Of a stretch of 64,000 bases of DNA, positions 27,191 to 35,761 are shown one piece after another. The position numbers were made by a program, and so were the translations under genes. Numbering within the stretch: the stretch's first letter is position 1; each line of letters opens with the position of its first letter. Under the pieces are notes generated by a model. The model made no database searches, was not told the origin of the DNA, and saw nothing but the letters and a program-made list of their open reading frames with translations. Source of the DNA: an uncultured Flaviramulus sp. (lineage in GTDB: Bacteria; Bacteroidota; Bacteroidia; Flavobacteriales; Flavobacteriaceae); the NCBI GenBank assembly GCA_947495125.1, contig CANLXL010000012.1:62001-126000 (forward strand), read 5' to 3'.

Positions 27191-29035
27191 ATGTTATTTC
27201 AACTATCTAATTTCAAGTCATTTATACGTCAATTAAAATCAGTTCTATGGTGTATCCTAATGACTTGTATGTTCATGCAATGTACTCAAATCAAAGACAT
27301 CCCACTACCTCCGGGAGACTCCGATAACGGCGGGTTATTCCTTCCCGAAGGTTTTGAAGCTGTGGTTGTGGTCGATAGTATTGGTCCTTCACGACATTTG
27401 GCAATTAATGATAATGGTGATATCTATGTGAAAATGCGTTATGCCGATCCGGCTGGTGAAAATATGGTGCTTAGAGATACTACGAACGACGGAAAGGCGG
27501 ATATTCAAAAACGCTTTGGAGTGTTCGACCAACGCGGTTACTACGCCACCGCAATGCGAATTTATAATGATTATCTGTATTATAGTACTGCGAGTAAGGT
27601 GATGCGACAAAAACTGACGCCCGGCAAAATGGTTCCTGAAAGCGACGTTGAAGTCATACTTACCGACGATTATCGAAGCTCGGAATATGGCTATTCACAT
27701 ATCGCCAAACCTTTAACCTTTGATAACGAAGGTCATATGTATGTTCCATTTGGTTCTCCGGGAGATATATGCAAGACCAAGGCATTGAAGCGCGTCCCCG
27801 GCACATTAGCTGTTAACCCCTGCCCCGAACTCGAATGGCATGCCGGTATTTGGCGATTTGACGCCAATAAACCCAATCAGTTACAAAAGGACGGATATCG
27901 CTATGCCACCGGAATAAGAAGTATCGTTGGTATGGATTGGAATCATGCCGATAATACCTTGTATGCCTTACAACATGGAAGAGATAATTTGAATCGCATG
28001 TGGGAAGATTTATTCAGTCCATGGGAAAGTGCCATGCTACCTGCGGAAGAATTTCTTCGTATTGAGGAAGGTGCTGATGCCGGTTGGCCCTATTATTACT
28101 ACGATCAAATGAAGGGTAAAAAGTTACTAAATCCGGAATATGGCGGTGACGGAATCATAGAACGTGATGGTGCAGATTTTACGCAACCACTCATTGGATT
28201 CCCCGGGCATTGGGCACCCAATGATCTTCATTTTTATCAAGGCGATCAATTTCCTGAACGTTATAAAAACGGTGCTTTTATCGCTTTCCATGGCTCAACG
28301 ATTCGAACGCCCTTCCCTCAGAGTGGTTATTTTGTGGCCTTCGTTCCATTTGAAAATGGTAAACCCGGAGCATGGGAGGTTTTTGCTGATGGTTTTATCC
28401 AAAAGGAGAAACTTGTGGATACCGATGATGCGGGTTATAGACCGATGGGCATCGCGATGGGTCCGGACGGGTCGCTGTATTTAAGTGAAAGTGAAGAAGG
28501 CAAAATTTGGCGCGTCATGTATAAGGGGGACAAAACCAATTTTGGTTCGGAACAACTGGCGCTTATGGAAGAACGTAAAGCCCTACCACATATTAGAACA
28601 CCCGATAAAATAAATGATGATCTCACGCCTGCGAGAGCCGAGGCCGGTGCAGTTTTATATAATCAGCATTGCGGCGCTTGTCATATGTCCAGTGGTAAAG
28701 GTGATGGCAGTCGATTTCCGCCACTTACAGGATCCGAATGGGTGACAGGCGATCAAAAGCGACTTATCAATGTGGTTCTGGAAGGGTTACAAGGCCCCAT
28801 TAAAGTTAATGGCAAACCCTTTGACGGTATCATGCCTCCGGTAGCACATCTGGAAAATGAAGAGATTGCTCAGATATTGACCTACGTGCGTAAAGAATTT
28901 GGCGACGATGCCGCTCCGGTAAGTTCCTATTATGTGAAAGTTGGCCGGTATTATTTAGAAAGAGGTCGTGGTAAATATAGTGATGAATCTCCTGAAGATG
29001 ATGATACCAACGACGAAGAGGACGATGTAGACTAA
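27191..29035 (+). CDS. PQQ-type sugar (sorbosone) dehydrogenase fused to cytochrome c
   Basis: 614 residues with a lipoprotein signal (lipobox at MQC). A six-bladed beta-propeller of the soluble glucose/sorbosone dehydrogenase type follows (GIWRFDANKPNQLQKDGYR, GIRSIVGMDWN, GWPYYYYDQM, PMGIAMGPDGSLYLSE). A class I cytochrome c domain comes next, with CGACH haem attachment and a distal Met in GIMPPV. The tail is very acidic (DDDTNDEEDDVD). It probably oxidises a sugar or aldehyde in the periplasm and passes electrons to the haem. Propeller residues for PQQ binding were not checked individually. Confidence 0.75.
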   Translation: MLFQLSNFKSFIRQLKSVLWCILMTCMFMQCTQIKDIPLPPGDSDNGGLFLPEGFEAVVVVDSIGPSRHLAINDNGDIYVKMRYADPAGENMVLRDTTNDGKADIQKRFGVFDQRGYYATAMRIYNDYLYYSTASKVMRQKLTPGKMVPESDVEVILTDDYRSSEYGYSHIAKPLTFDNEGHMYVPFGSPGDICKTKALKRVPGTLAVNPCPELEWHAGIWRFDANKPNQLQKDGYRYATGIRSIVGMDWNHADNTLYALQHGRDNLNRMWEDLFSPWESAMLPAEEFLRIEEGADAGWPYYYYDQMKGKKLLNPEYGGDGIIERDGADFTQPLIGFPGHWAPNDLHFYQGDQFPERYKNGAFIAFHGSTIRTPFPQSGYFVAFVPFENGKPGAWEVFADGFIQKEKLVDTDDAGYRPMGIAMGPDGSLYLSESEEGKIWRVMYKGDKTNFGSEQLALMEERKALPHIRTPDKINDDLTPARAEAGAVLYNQHCGACHMSSGKGDGSRFPPLTGSEWVTGDQKRLINVVLEGLQGPIKVNGKPFDGIMPPVAHLENEEIAQILTYVRKEFGDDAAPVSSYYVKVGRYYLERGRGKYSDESPEDDDTNDEEDDVD

Positions 29036-29082
29036 GACTATGGGATACTAAATTAATCGGTTTAGTTAGATCAGGATTTATG

Positions 29083-29235
29083 TCATTGATTTTTTAACCA
29101 CTCCGCCAGTCCGTCAAGTTCCGTATTTGGATAACTTACTAAAAGTATTTTACTCAACCAATAAATAGCACTTTGTAGTTGTTCACTTTTATAATGTCTT
29201 TTTTCTAATTGGGTGAGCAGCGTTATACATTCCAC
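29083..29235 (-). pseudogene. Truncated copy of the hypothetical gene at 29822-30106
   Basis: The last 50 codons of that gene are repeated here (ECITLLTQLEKRHYKSEQLQ ... ELDGLAEWLKNQ) with the stop in frame. Differences are largely silent, so this came from a working relative rather than a decaying copy. It begins right behind the toxin gene's stop codon; the missing N-terminal half suggests a recombination scar. Confidence 0.7.
29095..29234 (+). repeat. Direct repeat, left copy, flanking the toxin-antitoxin pair
   Basis: 140 bp aligned without gaps to 29831-29970 (offset 736 bp), roughly 85% identical by eye. The two copies have the same orientation and bracket the toxin and antitoxin genes. 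Confidence 0.75.
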
Positions 29236-29243
29236 TTAGGTCA

Positions 29244-29567
29244 TTACTTGTTTTTATTTGGATGTTGTCTGGAATCAAAAACTCGTACAACGTAAAACTT
29301 GGTCTTGCCTTCTCGATAGGTAATTTTACAATAATCATTAATGAGCTTTCTATAAATTCGTTTTAGGTGTGAAAAAGTTTCGTCTACAGCACCTAATTTC
29401 GAAGTATCTACATTTGTACTTTCGAGTATTTCTGTACTTTGACGAAGTTCTGTTACAATTTTTCTGGCTTTAGTATGCCCATAAAGTTTAATATAAAACT
29501 TTGTTATTTTCTCTAAATCTTTAATCGCTCTGGATGACCAAACTACCGATTTTATTCTTTTGTCCAA
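29244..29567 (-). CDS. RelE/ParE-superfamily toxin
   Basis: 107 residues. VVWSSRAIKDLEKITKFYIK (8-27) is the usual N-terminal strand-helix of ParE/RelE, and ITYREGKTKFYVVRVFDSRQ (83-102) is the closing strand pair with its Arg. Family members cut ribosome-bound mRNA or block gyrase; which one cannot be told. The start overlaps the end of the antitoxin gene by 16 bp, the normal arrangement. Confidence 0.85.
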   Translation of the reverse strand: MDKRIKSVVWSSRAIKDLEKITKFYIKLYGHTKARKIVTELRQSTEILESTNVDTSKLGAVDETFSHLKRIYRKLINDYCKITYREGKTKFYVVRVFDSRQHPNKNK

Positions 29568-29764
29568 CCTTCAATCATTTTTTGTACTTCATCCTGATCA
29601 TGTACACGTCCCGCTTTTATATCTTCTTCCCCCTCAGCAATCATTCGGTCTAATCGCTTTTGTTCAATATACGACTGAGCCGTTTTATGCAGGGCTTTTA
29701 AAAAGTTACTATCACCTATTTCTATATATTTGCGTAGCTCTTCCCGTAGTTCTAATGCTCCCAT
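29552..29764 (-). CDS. Antitoxin of the RelE/ParE module
   Basis: 70 residues, mostly helical, starting MGALELREELRKYIE and ending DQDEVQKMIEGWTKE. This is the pattern of short antitoxins paired with ParE-like toxins in Bacteroidota. It lies upstream of and overlaps the toxin gene. A TATCTTTA box on the minus strand (29795-29802) lies about 30 bp upstream and could be the module's promoter. Confidence 0.8.
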   Translation of the reverse strand: MGALELREELRKYIEIGDSNFLKALHKTAQSYIEQKRLDRMIAEGEEDIKAGRVHDQDEVQKMIEGWTKE

Positions 29765-29821
29765 AACTTCGATATTTCTATATTTAAGTTATTGTAAAGA
29801 TACAATTTCTCTTCCATTTCT

Positions 29822-30106
29822 TTATTGTTTTAACCATTCCGCCAAGCCATCCAATTCGCTATGTGGGTAACTGACCATAAGTATTTTACTCAACCAATAG
29901 ATGGCACTTTGCAGCTGTTCGCTTTTATAGTGTCTTTTTTCTAATTGGGTGAGCAGCATTATACATTCCAATAAGGACTCTTGTATATAGGCCAGTTCGT
30001 TGAGGTCGCTAATGGGTAGTTTTATATGGTTTCGAAGAGCCTGTCCACCCTTAAGGTCTGTTTGTAGGGTTTGGCTATGACGGGACTTAAATTCTTCTGG
30101 ATCCAT
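29822..30106 (-). CDS. Small hypothetical helical protein
   Basis: 94 residues, no signal or membrane segment, predicted all-helical (ESLLECIMLLTQLEKRHYKS, QSAIYWLSKILMVSYP). I do not recognise the family. A truncated relative at 29083-29235 keeps the protein sequence while its DNA has changed, which argues that the gene is real and under selection. Confidence 0.6.
   Translation of the reverse strand: MDPEEFKSRHSQTLQTDLKGGQALRNHIKLPISDLNELAYIQESLLECIMLLTQLEKRHYKSEQLQSAIYWLSKILMVSYPHSELDGLAEWLKQ
29831..29970 (+). repeat. Direct repeat, right copy, flanking the toxin-antitoxin pair
   Basis: Matches 29095-29234 without gaps. It lies within the coding region of the intact 94-residue gene. Confidence 0.75.
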
Positions 30107-30126
30107 AAGGGACTATTTTAAAAGAG

Positions 30127-30258
30127 TTATAAAGTATCTCTGTCTTTGATTTTCTGTTTGGTATAAACACAGAGCACATGCTTATATACTAATATAAAGG
30201 CGGTAAGAATCGTATGCTCGTGATAGTTTTCGTTTTTTGATTTGGGTGATTTTGACAT
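30127..30258 (-). CDS. Possible 43-residue peptide
   Basis: An ATG opens a frame beginning MSKSPKSKNENYHEHTILT, followed by a moderately hydrophobic stretch (ILTAFILVYKHVLCVY) and a charged end. It lies just upstream of the 94-residue gene on the same strand. No family is recognised; it may be chance. Confidence 0.25.
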   Translation of the reverse strand: MSKSPKSKNENYHEHTILTAFILVYKHVLCVYTKQKIKDRDTL

Positions 30259-30346
30259 GGGGTTTTGGATTTGGTTTTCAAATATAATAAAGGTTGGGAT
30301 ATATCGTAACATTTAAATTACTTTTTATAAAGATATTGTTCATTAA

Positions 30347-30568
30347 ATGAACAATAAGGATCAAAAATATCTAAATCAAGTAGGCAAAAACATTTCTAGA
30401 ATCAGAAAAGCGAAAAAATTAACCCAAGAAGATGTTTGCACTGAATTGGAAATGGATAAACCTTATTTGTCTAGTATAGAAAATGGTAGACAGAATCCGA
30501 CTTTACTTACTCTTAAAAAGCTTGCGGATGCTATTGGGGTTGAAACGAGCGCGTTTCTTGATATTTAA
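30347..30568 (+). CDS. XRE-family transcriptional regulator
   Basis: 73 residues, a single Cro/CI helix-turn-helix: ISRIRKAKKLTQEDVCTELE then MDKPYLSSIENGRQNPTLLT, closing KKLADAIGVETSAFLDI. It binds DNA, target unknown. Followed after 9 bp by a second small XRE gene, so both are probably one transcript. Confidence 0.85.
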   Translation: MNNKDQKYLNQVGKNISRIRKAKKLTQEDVCTELEMDKPYLSSIENGRQNPTLLTLKKLADAIGVETSAFLDI

Positions 30569-30577
30569 TTTTTTGAT

Positions 30578-30829
30578 GTGATAGAATTATCTGAAAATAA
30601 ATTAAAAGAGCTGAAGCAATCCATACCAAAAAAAATTGGTAGTCGGGTACGATTTTTTAGAAAGCAAAAAGGATTAACCCAAACTCAACTGGCAGAATTG
30701 GTTGGTAAAGACAGGCAATATTTATATAAAATTAAAAAAGCTGTGGTGACACCTAATGTAGTGACCGTATCTGCATTGGCAATTGCCTTGGAAGTCCCGC
30801 TAAAAGAATTTTTTGATATCGGACTGTAA
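30578..30829 (+). CDS. Second XRE-family transcriptional regulator
   Basis: 83 residues from a GTG start. The helix-turn-helix reads VRFFRKQKGLTQTQLAELVG and DRQYLYKIKKAVVTPNVVT; the usual IENG turn between recognition helix and tail is replaced by IKKA. It ends ALEVPLKEFFDIGL as in its neighbour. The pair could form a heterodimer or act at separate sites. Confidence 0.75.
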   Translation: MIELSENKLKELKQSIPKKIGSRVRFFRKQKGLTQTQLAELVGKDRQYLYKIKKAVVTPNVVTVSALAIALEVPLKEFFDIGL

Positions 30830-31144
30830 TTTTCATAGCTTCAAATTTATTGATTAAGTATTATTCCACACGAAAGGATTCGTTCGGGAGCGGGGGATGT
30901 GTTTGACTCATAATGTATTTGAATCAAAGCCGTAGTGGTATGTCAGTTCGAGTGGGGCCCGATTTTTTTATCGGGACTGTATCGAGAACCAATCAATGTC
31001 CTGAAATTAATTCCCGATAGCTATCGGGAGAAAATCAAATTTTTTAACTTTAAACCTGCTCTCGATACCTGCCTATCGGCAGGCAGGCGATCACGCTCTG
31101 GTGTGACACTCGAACTGGCATTCCGTTTTCATCATTGCCTCATG
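30830..31144. other. Gene-free stretch holding a MITE-like element
   Basis: 315 bp between the second XRE gene and a minus-strand gene. Most of it (30941-31120) is a nested palindromic element; the rest shows no gene. Confidence 0.6.
30941..31120. repeat. MITE-like nested palindromic repeat, copy 1
   Basis: Outer arms TGTCAGTTCGAGTG (30941-30954) and CACTCGAACTGGCA (31107-31120) are inverted with one mismatch. Inside lie three hairpins: CCCGAT-N6-ATCGGG (30958-30975), the perfect 18-bp palindrome TCCCGATAGCTATCGGGA (31012-31029), and CCTGCC-TATC-GGCAGG (31068-31083). It has no coding capacity, so it would be mobilised, if at all, by an enzyme elsewhere. Confidence 0.7.
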
Positions 31145-31492
31145 TTAATATTTATTTCGAAACCAAACCTTCTGCCATTCCCTTTTTAAAATCAAAAAAG
31201 AGACTTGTTCAGACAGTTTAAGCGTATCGCTCCCATCTAAAGCTTTAACCTGCTTTTCAGGGACATCGATAATATAAAGTAAGTTGAGATACTCTGCGAA
31301 TTTCTCCTGGATAAGTTGATATACGGTTTCATGAAGCAGCAGCTTTAAACTGGTTGGTAGAATGTCTTCATGAAAATCCAGATCGATATTCGCTAGCAGA
31401 AAATCCTTATTCAGCTGAAGCACCAATTTTTTATACAGATTCAACTGATTGGCTTCAGCAATAAGAGTATCAAAAGTGGTGGGTATTTGCAT
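31145..31492 (-). CDS. Hypothetical protein next to the polyprenyl synthetase
   Basis: 115 residues, no signal peptide, mostly helical (FDTLIAEANQLNLYKKLVLQ, LHETVYQLIQEKFAEYLNLL). Its start codon is at the stop of the prenyl synthetase gene, so the two are translated from the same message. Its function is unknown. Confidence 0.7.
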   Translation of the reverse strand: MQIPTTFDTLIAEANQLNLYKKLVLQLNKDFLLANIDLDFHEDILPTSLKLLLHETVYQLIQEKFAEYLNLLYIIDVPEKQVKALDGSDTLKLSEQVSFLILKREWQKVWFRNKY

Positions 31493-32466
31493 CAGGTATT
31501 TCTGTTCATAAGATAATTTCCAAAGGCTTTAAGCAGATCCTTTTTGTCTTCAGAAATATTTAAAGGTTCTAAAACCGAAAAGGCTTTAGCAGTATATTCT
31601 TTGATGGCTTCTTTAGTAGCATCGGACGAACCGGAAGACTTAAAAAGCTGTTTTGCGGTTTCCACTTTGCTTTCGGTGTCGGCCGTATTTCCGTTAAATA
31701 AATGTTCTAAAGTTTGCTTATCCGCGTCGTTCGAAAACTCCAGAGCCTTCAAATACAAATAGGTTTTTTTATTTTCAATAATATCACCACCCACTTGTTT
31801 TCCAAAGGTTTCAGGGTCTCCAAAAGCATCTAAATAATCATCTTGCAATTGAAAGGCGATTCCCAGGTTTTTACCAAACTCATAGATATTATTTTGATCT
31901 GCTTCAGAAACACCGGCAACAATAGCCCCCATTTTCATAGCCGCACCTACTAAAACAGCTGTTTTATACTCGATCATTTTTAAATATTCGGGAATGGTCA
32001 CATCGCTTCTGGTTTCAAAATCCACGTCGTATTGTTGTCCTTCACAAACTTCCAAGGCGGTTTTTCCAAACAACTTCGCCAAAGCCTGAAAAGTATTGAC
32101 TTCATAATTTTCGAATAATTGATAAGCCATAATGAGCATGGCATCGCCGGAAAGAATCCCGGTATTGACATTCCACTTCTTGTGCACTGTTTCTTTCCCT
32201 CTTCGCAATGGGGCGTCATCCATAATATCGTCGTGAACCAACGAAAAATTGTGAAATACCTCAATACTTAATGCTGCAGGTAATGCATTTTTGTAATCGG
32301 TGTTAAAAATTTCCGCCGCCATTAGTGTCAAGACCGGACGAAGACGTTTGCCTCCTAAACTTAAAATATATTGGATGGGGTTGTACAGGTTTTCAGGTTC
32401 CTTAACCACCGAGTACTCCTGCAAATAATCGATAAAAACGGCTTGATATTTTTCTATTGAAAGCAT
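31492..32466 (-). CDS. Short-chain polyprenyl (geranylgeranyl-type) diphosphate synthase
   Basis: 324 residues. The first Asp-rich motif is DDIMD (79-83), followed by RRG (88-90); the second is DDYLD (209-213) in FQLQDDYLDAFGD. It also has GGKRLRP (38-44) for isopentenyl diphosphate binding. The residue five before the first motif is Phe (F74), which in this family limits chain length, so C15-C20 products are likely. It condenses isopentenyl diphosphate with allylic diphosphates, feeding carotenoid or quinone synthesis, and uses the isoprenoid pathway begun by dxs at 51.4 kb. Confidence 0.92.
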   Translation of the reverse strand: MLSIEKYQAVFIDYLQEYSVVKEPENLYNPIQYILSLGGKRLRPVLTLMAAEIFNTDYKNALPAALSIEVFHNFSLVHDDIMDDAPLRRGKETVHKKWNVNTGILSGDAMLIMAYQLFENYEVNTFQALAKLFGKTALEVCEGQQYDVDFETRSDVTIPEYLKMIEYKTAVLVGAAMKMGAIVAGVSEADQNNIYEFGKNLGIAFQLQDDYLDAFGDPETFGKQVGGDIIENKKTYLYLKALEFSNDADKQTLEHLFNGNTADTESKVETAKQLFKSSGSSDATKEAIKEYTAKAFSVLEPLNISEDKKDLLKAFGNYLMNRNT

Positions 32467-32540
32467 AAAACAAAAATAAATTAATTCATGGCATTAGAAA
32501 GCTTTGAAGTAAATTATGTGTTAAATAATTGTAAAACCTT

Positions 32541-32581
32541 GGAAACTATTTTTGTTTTTAAAGTTTCCTTTCGTAGTTTTG
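32541..32581 (+). promoter_or_regulatory. tetR-efflux operon promoter overlapped by an inverted-repeat operator
   Basis: TTTG (32551-32554), 19 bp, then TAGTTTTG (32574-32581) is a full Bacteroidota promoter. GGAAACT (32541-32547) and AGTTTCC (32562-32568) form a perfect inverted repeat around the -33 box, the natural site for the TetR repressor encoded next. Predicted leader is only about 4 nt. Confidence 0.7.
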
Positions 32582-32590
32582 TGCCCGATT

Positions 32591-33196
32591 ATGAGAGAAA
32601 AAATATTATTAGGTGCTACCGATTTGTTTTTAACCTATGGGTTTAAAAGTGTTACCATGGACGACATTGCCAACGCTTTGGGCATGTCCAAGAAAACCAT
32701 TTATCAGCATTTTGATAACAAAACGAAACTGGTAGAGGCCACCACATTGAACTTATTTGAATTCATTTCACACGGTATAGACCATATTTGTGCTTTGGAA
32801 AAAAACCCGATTGAAGAAATATTCAGTATCAAGCAGTTTGTGATGGAACATCTAAAAGATGAAAAGTCTTCACCACAATACCAACTGCAAAAATATTACC
32901 CCGGTATATATAATTCCCTAAAGGCGAAACAATTTGAAGTGATGAAATCCTGCGTCACAGACAATTTAAATAAAGGCGTGCAGCAACAATTATACAGAAA
33001 TACCATCGATGTTGAGTTTATTGCGAGAATCTATTTTAATGGCATGCTGGCCATAAAAGACAAGGATTTGTTTCCGCTAAAAAAATTCTCCATGAACGTA
33101 TTAATGAGTAATTATTTGGAATATCATTTACGCGGTATTTGCACCCCTAAAGGACTTGAAATATTAAAGACATTCATAACATCAAATCAATCATAA
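32591..33196 (+). CDS. TetR-family repressor of the RND efflux operon
   Basis: 201 residues from the ATG 9 bp after the promoter; an upstream TTG would fall inside the promoter. The DNA-binding part is TMDDIANALGMSKKTIYQHF (about 24-43), and the C-terminal ligand domain is diverged as usual. First gene of the operon, 12 bp before the TolC gene, and probably self-regulated through the inverted repeat over its promoter. Confidence 0.9.
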   Translation: MREKILLGATDLFLTYGFKSVTMDDIANALGMSKKTIYQHFDNKTKLVEATTLNLFEFISHGIDHICALEKNPIEEIFSIKQFVMEHLKDEKSSPQYQLQKYYPGIYNSLKAKQFEVMKSCVTDNLNKGVQQQLYRNTIDVEFIARIYFNGMLAIKDKDLFPLKKFSMNVLMSNYLEYHLRGICTPKGLEILKTFITSNQS

Positions 33197-33208
33197 ACAA
33201 ACACTAAA

Positions 33209-34537
33209 ATGAAAAACAAACTAATATTAATTTTTAGTTTATTATGCTCTATGGCTCTGTTTTCTCAAGAGGGAATACAAAAATTTTCCTTGCAGGAAGC
33301 GATTGACTATGCTTTGGAACATAACAGAAACATTAAGAATGCTGACTTAAATATTCGTGCAGCTGAAAAACAAGTATGGGAAACTACGGCTCGCGGATTA
33401 CCGCAAATAAGTGGTGCCGTCGATTATTCCATAAACATTAAAGCTCCATTTGATATTTCGGAATTAGATGAAGGTGATCCTTTTGTCTTTTTATTTCCGA
33501 AACACAATTTAACACCTAGTGTAACCTTAAACCAGTTATTGTTTGATGGAGGTTATATTGTAGGCTTACAATCTAATAAGGTCTTTTTAGAGATTTCCCA
33601 AAATGCTAAAGGCAAGACGAAAAACGATGTTGAAACCTTTGTTGTCAATGCATATAACAATGCACTACTCACCAAAGAAAGTATCGATATAACAAAGAAT
33701 AACATTGCCGTTTTAAAGTCTAATCTCGATGAAACCACGAAAATTTTTGAAAATGGTTTAACAGAAGAAGAAGACGTAGAGCAACTGCAATTAACACTCT
33801 CCAGTTTAGAAATAAATCTGAAAAACTTAGAGACGCTTTACGGTATTTCTAAAGGCTATGTGAAAATATTATTAGGTTTAGATCCCAGCGATCCCATAGA
33901 ACTTACAGATACACTAAACGATCTTATCACAGAAAACATTTCACTGGATCTTATTAGTTCAGAATATCCCATTACCAATAATATAGACTATAAAATTGCA
34001 GCTAACGAAGCCGTAAGCAAAGGGTTGGAATACAAGTTGGAAAAATCGGAACAGTTACCAAAGTTAAACGCATTTGTGACTTCAAATTATTTGGGTTACA
34101 GTAATCAAGCTTCAAATTACTTTAAGCCGGAGCAAGAATGGTTATTCACTACCGTAGGCGGATTTAAATTAACGGTTCCCATTTTTAGTTCTTTTGGAGG
34201 CAAGGCTAAACGTCAAAAAGCAAAAATCGAATGGGATATTGCTAAAAACAATCTGATCATTAAAGAAAATGAACTGGAACTGGAATTCCAAAACGTTAAA
34301 AACGAATACAATTTAGCCATCGAGACCTATGCGAATAAGCAGAAAAATTTAGCATTAGCAGAAAAAATAGAAAGAAAAAATACGATTAAATACCGGGAAG
34401 GTATTGCCAGTAGTTTTGATTTACGACAGGCACAAACGCAACTATACTCCAATCAACAGGAGTACTTACAAGCCATCATTGATGTTATTAACAAGAAGGC
34501 TGAGTTAAAAAACTTATTAAACACTAAAAACAACTAA
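33209..34537 (+). CDS. TolC-family outer membrane protein of the RND pump
   Basis: 442 residues with a signal peptide ending MALFSQ. The mature start FSLQEAIDYALEHNRN and the later repeat of the long-helix pattern define a TolC subunit. It forms the outer membrane channel for the adaptor and RND pump encoded downstream. Confidence 0.92.
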   Translation: MKNKLILIFSLLCSMALFSQEGIQKFSLQEAIDYALEHNRNIKNADLNIRAAEKQVWETTARGLPQISGAVDYSINIKAPFDISELDEGDPFVFLFPKHNLTPSVTLNQLLFDGGYIVGLQSNKVFLEISQNAKGKTKNDVETFVVNAYNNALLTKESIDITKNNIAVLKSNLDETTKIFENGLTEEEDVEQLQLTLSSLEINLKNLETLYGISKGYVKILLGLDPSDPIELTDTLNDLITENISLDLISSEYPITNNIDYKIAANEAVSKGLEYKLEKSEQLPKLNAFVTSNYLGYSNQASNYFKPEQEWLFTTVGGFKLTVPIFSSFGGKAKRQKAKIEWDIAKNNLIIKENELELEFQNVKNEYNLAIETYANKQKNLALAEKIERKNTIKYREGIASSFDLRQAQTQLYSNQQEYLQAIIDVINKKAELKNLLNTKNN

Positions 34538-34551
34538 ATATCAATCATAAA

Positions 34552-35721
34552 ATGAAAAACATATATTCATTATTAATCGTAACAATTATATTGACGTCAT
34601 GTGGAGGCGGGAACAAAGCTTCTGTTGAAGATATTATAGCTTCTAATAATTTAGAGGACATTAGAGCACGAAAAGCACAATTGGATGTCGAGCAGGTTGC
34701 TATTGTCGCTCAACTTAAACAACTTGAATCAAAAATTAAGGAATTAGATCCGCAAGAGCGCATCCCTTTAATCACCACTTTTGAGGCCAAAGAATCTGTA
34801 TTTAACCACTTTGTGGAACTTCAGGGAAATGTAAGCACCAAACAAAATCTGGTGATCTTTCCGGAATATTCGGGGATCTTATCCCGTGTTTATGTCAAAG
34901 AAGGACAACGCGTTTCTAAAGGTCAAAAGCTAGCTAAAATTGATGATGGTGGCTTGAGTCAGCAATTAGCACAACTACAAATTCAGGCGGATCTGGCAAA
35001 AACAACTTTTGAGCGTCAGGCACGACTTTGGAAGCAAAAAATTGGCAGTGAAATTCAATACCTGCAAGCAAAGTCTACATACGAAGCACAGCAACAAGCA
35101 GTAAGCCAGTTACAACAACAAATGAGTAAAACTATTGTTCGTGCTCCGTTTTCAGGAACCATCGATGATGTGATCACAGACCAAGGTAGTGTTGTTGCTC
35201 CGGGTCAATCACAGTTATTCAGAATTGTAAACCTGAGAGACATGTACATTGAAACCGATGTACCGGAACGTTATATTACAAATGTGGTTCCCGGAAAAGA
35301 TGTTCAGGTTCAATTTCCTATTCTTGGGAAATCTATGGATGCGAAAGTCAGACAAGCCGGTAACTTTATTAATCCTGCGAATAGAACATTCAAGGTCGAA
35401 GTGGCTATCGCTAACAAAGAAGCTGATATTAAACCCAACCTGACGGCTAAGCTTAAGATCAATGATTATACCAATGACAATGCCATATTGATACCGCAAA
35501 GTATTATTTCTGAAAATGCTAAAGGAGAACAATATGTTTACGTGATTGCCGATAAAGCAGACCAAAAAGCTAAAGCGAAAAGAGCTATTATAGAAACGGG
35601 GAAAACACAGGGTGATGACATCGAAGTCCTTTCGGGAATAAAAAATGGCGATGAAATTATTAAAGAAGGTGCTCGTAGTGTGAAAGATGGACAGGATGTT
35701 AAAATCTTAATTAGTCAGTAG
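34552..35721 (+). CDS. RND efflux periplasmic adaptor (lipoprotein)
   Basis: 389 residues with a lipobox (TSCGG, Cys at 17). An N-terminal coiled coil (about 24-64) precedes the lipoyl halves (YSGILSRVYVKEGQRVSKGQ and TIVRAPFSGTIDDV) and the beta-barrel (NLRDMYIETDVPERYI). The end KNGDEIIKEGARSVKDGQDV is the usual adaptor tail. It couples the RND pump to TolC. Confidence 0.92.
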   Translation: MKNIYSLLIVTIILTSCGGGNKASVEDIIASNNLEDIRARKAQLDVEQVAIVAQLKQLESKIKELDPQERIPLITTFEAKESVFNHFVELQGNVSTKQNLVIFPEYSGILSRVYVKEGQRVSKGQKLAKIDDGGLSQQLAQLQIQADLAKTTFERQARLWKQKIGSEIQYLQAKSTYEAQQQAVSQLQQQMSKTIVRAPFSGTIDDVITDQGSVVAPGQSQLFRIVNLRDMYIETDVPERYITNVVPGKDVQVQFPILGKSMDAKVRQAGNFINPANRTFKVEVAIANKEADIKPNLTAKLKINDYTNDNAILIPQSIISENAKGEQYVYVIADKADQKAKAKRAIIETGKTQGDDIEVLSGIKNGDEIIKEGARSVKDGQDVKILISQ

Positions 35722-35761
35722 TCTCTAGACGCTAGTTCATAGAAAATTGGAAACTATAAAG

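Noticed and set aside
30935-31189. 84-codon plus-strand reading frame
   Set aside because: It runs through the MITE-like palindromes and has no protein-like features.
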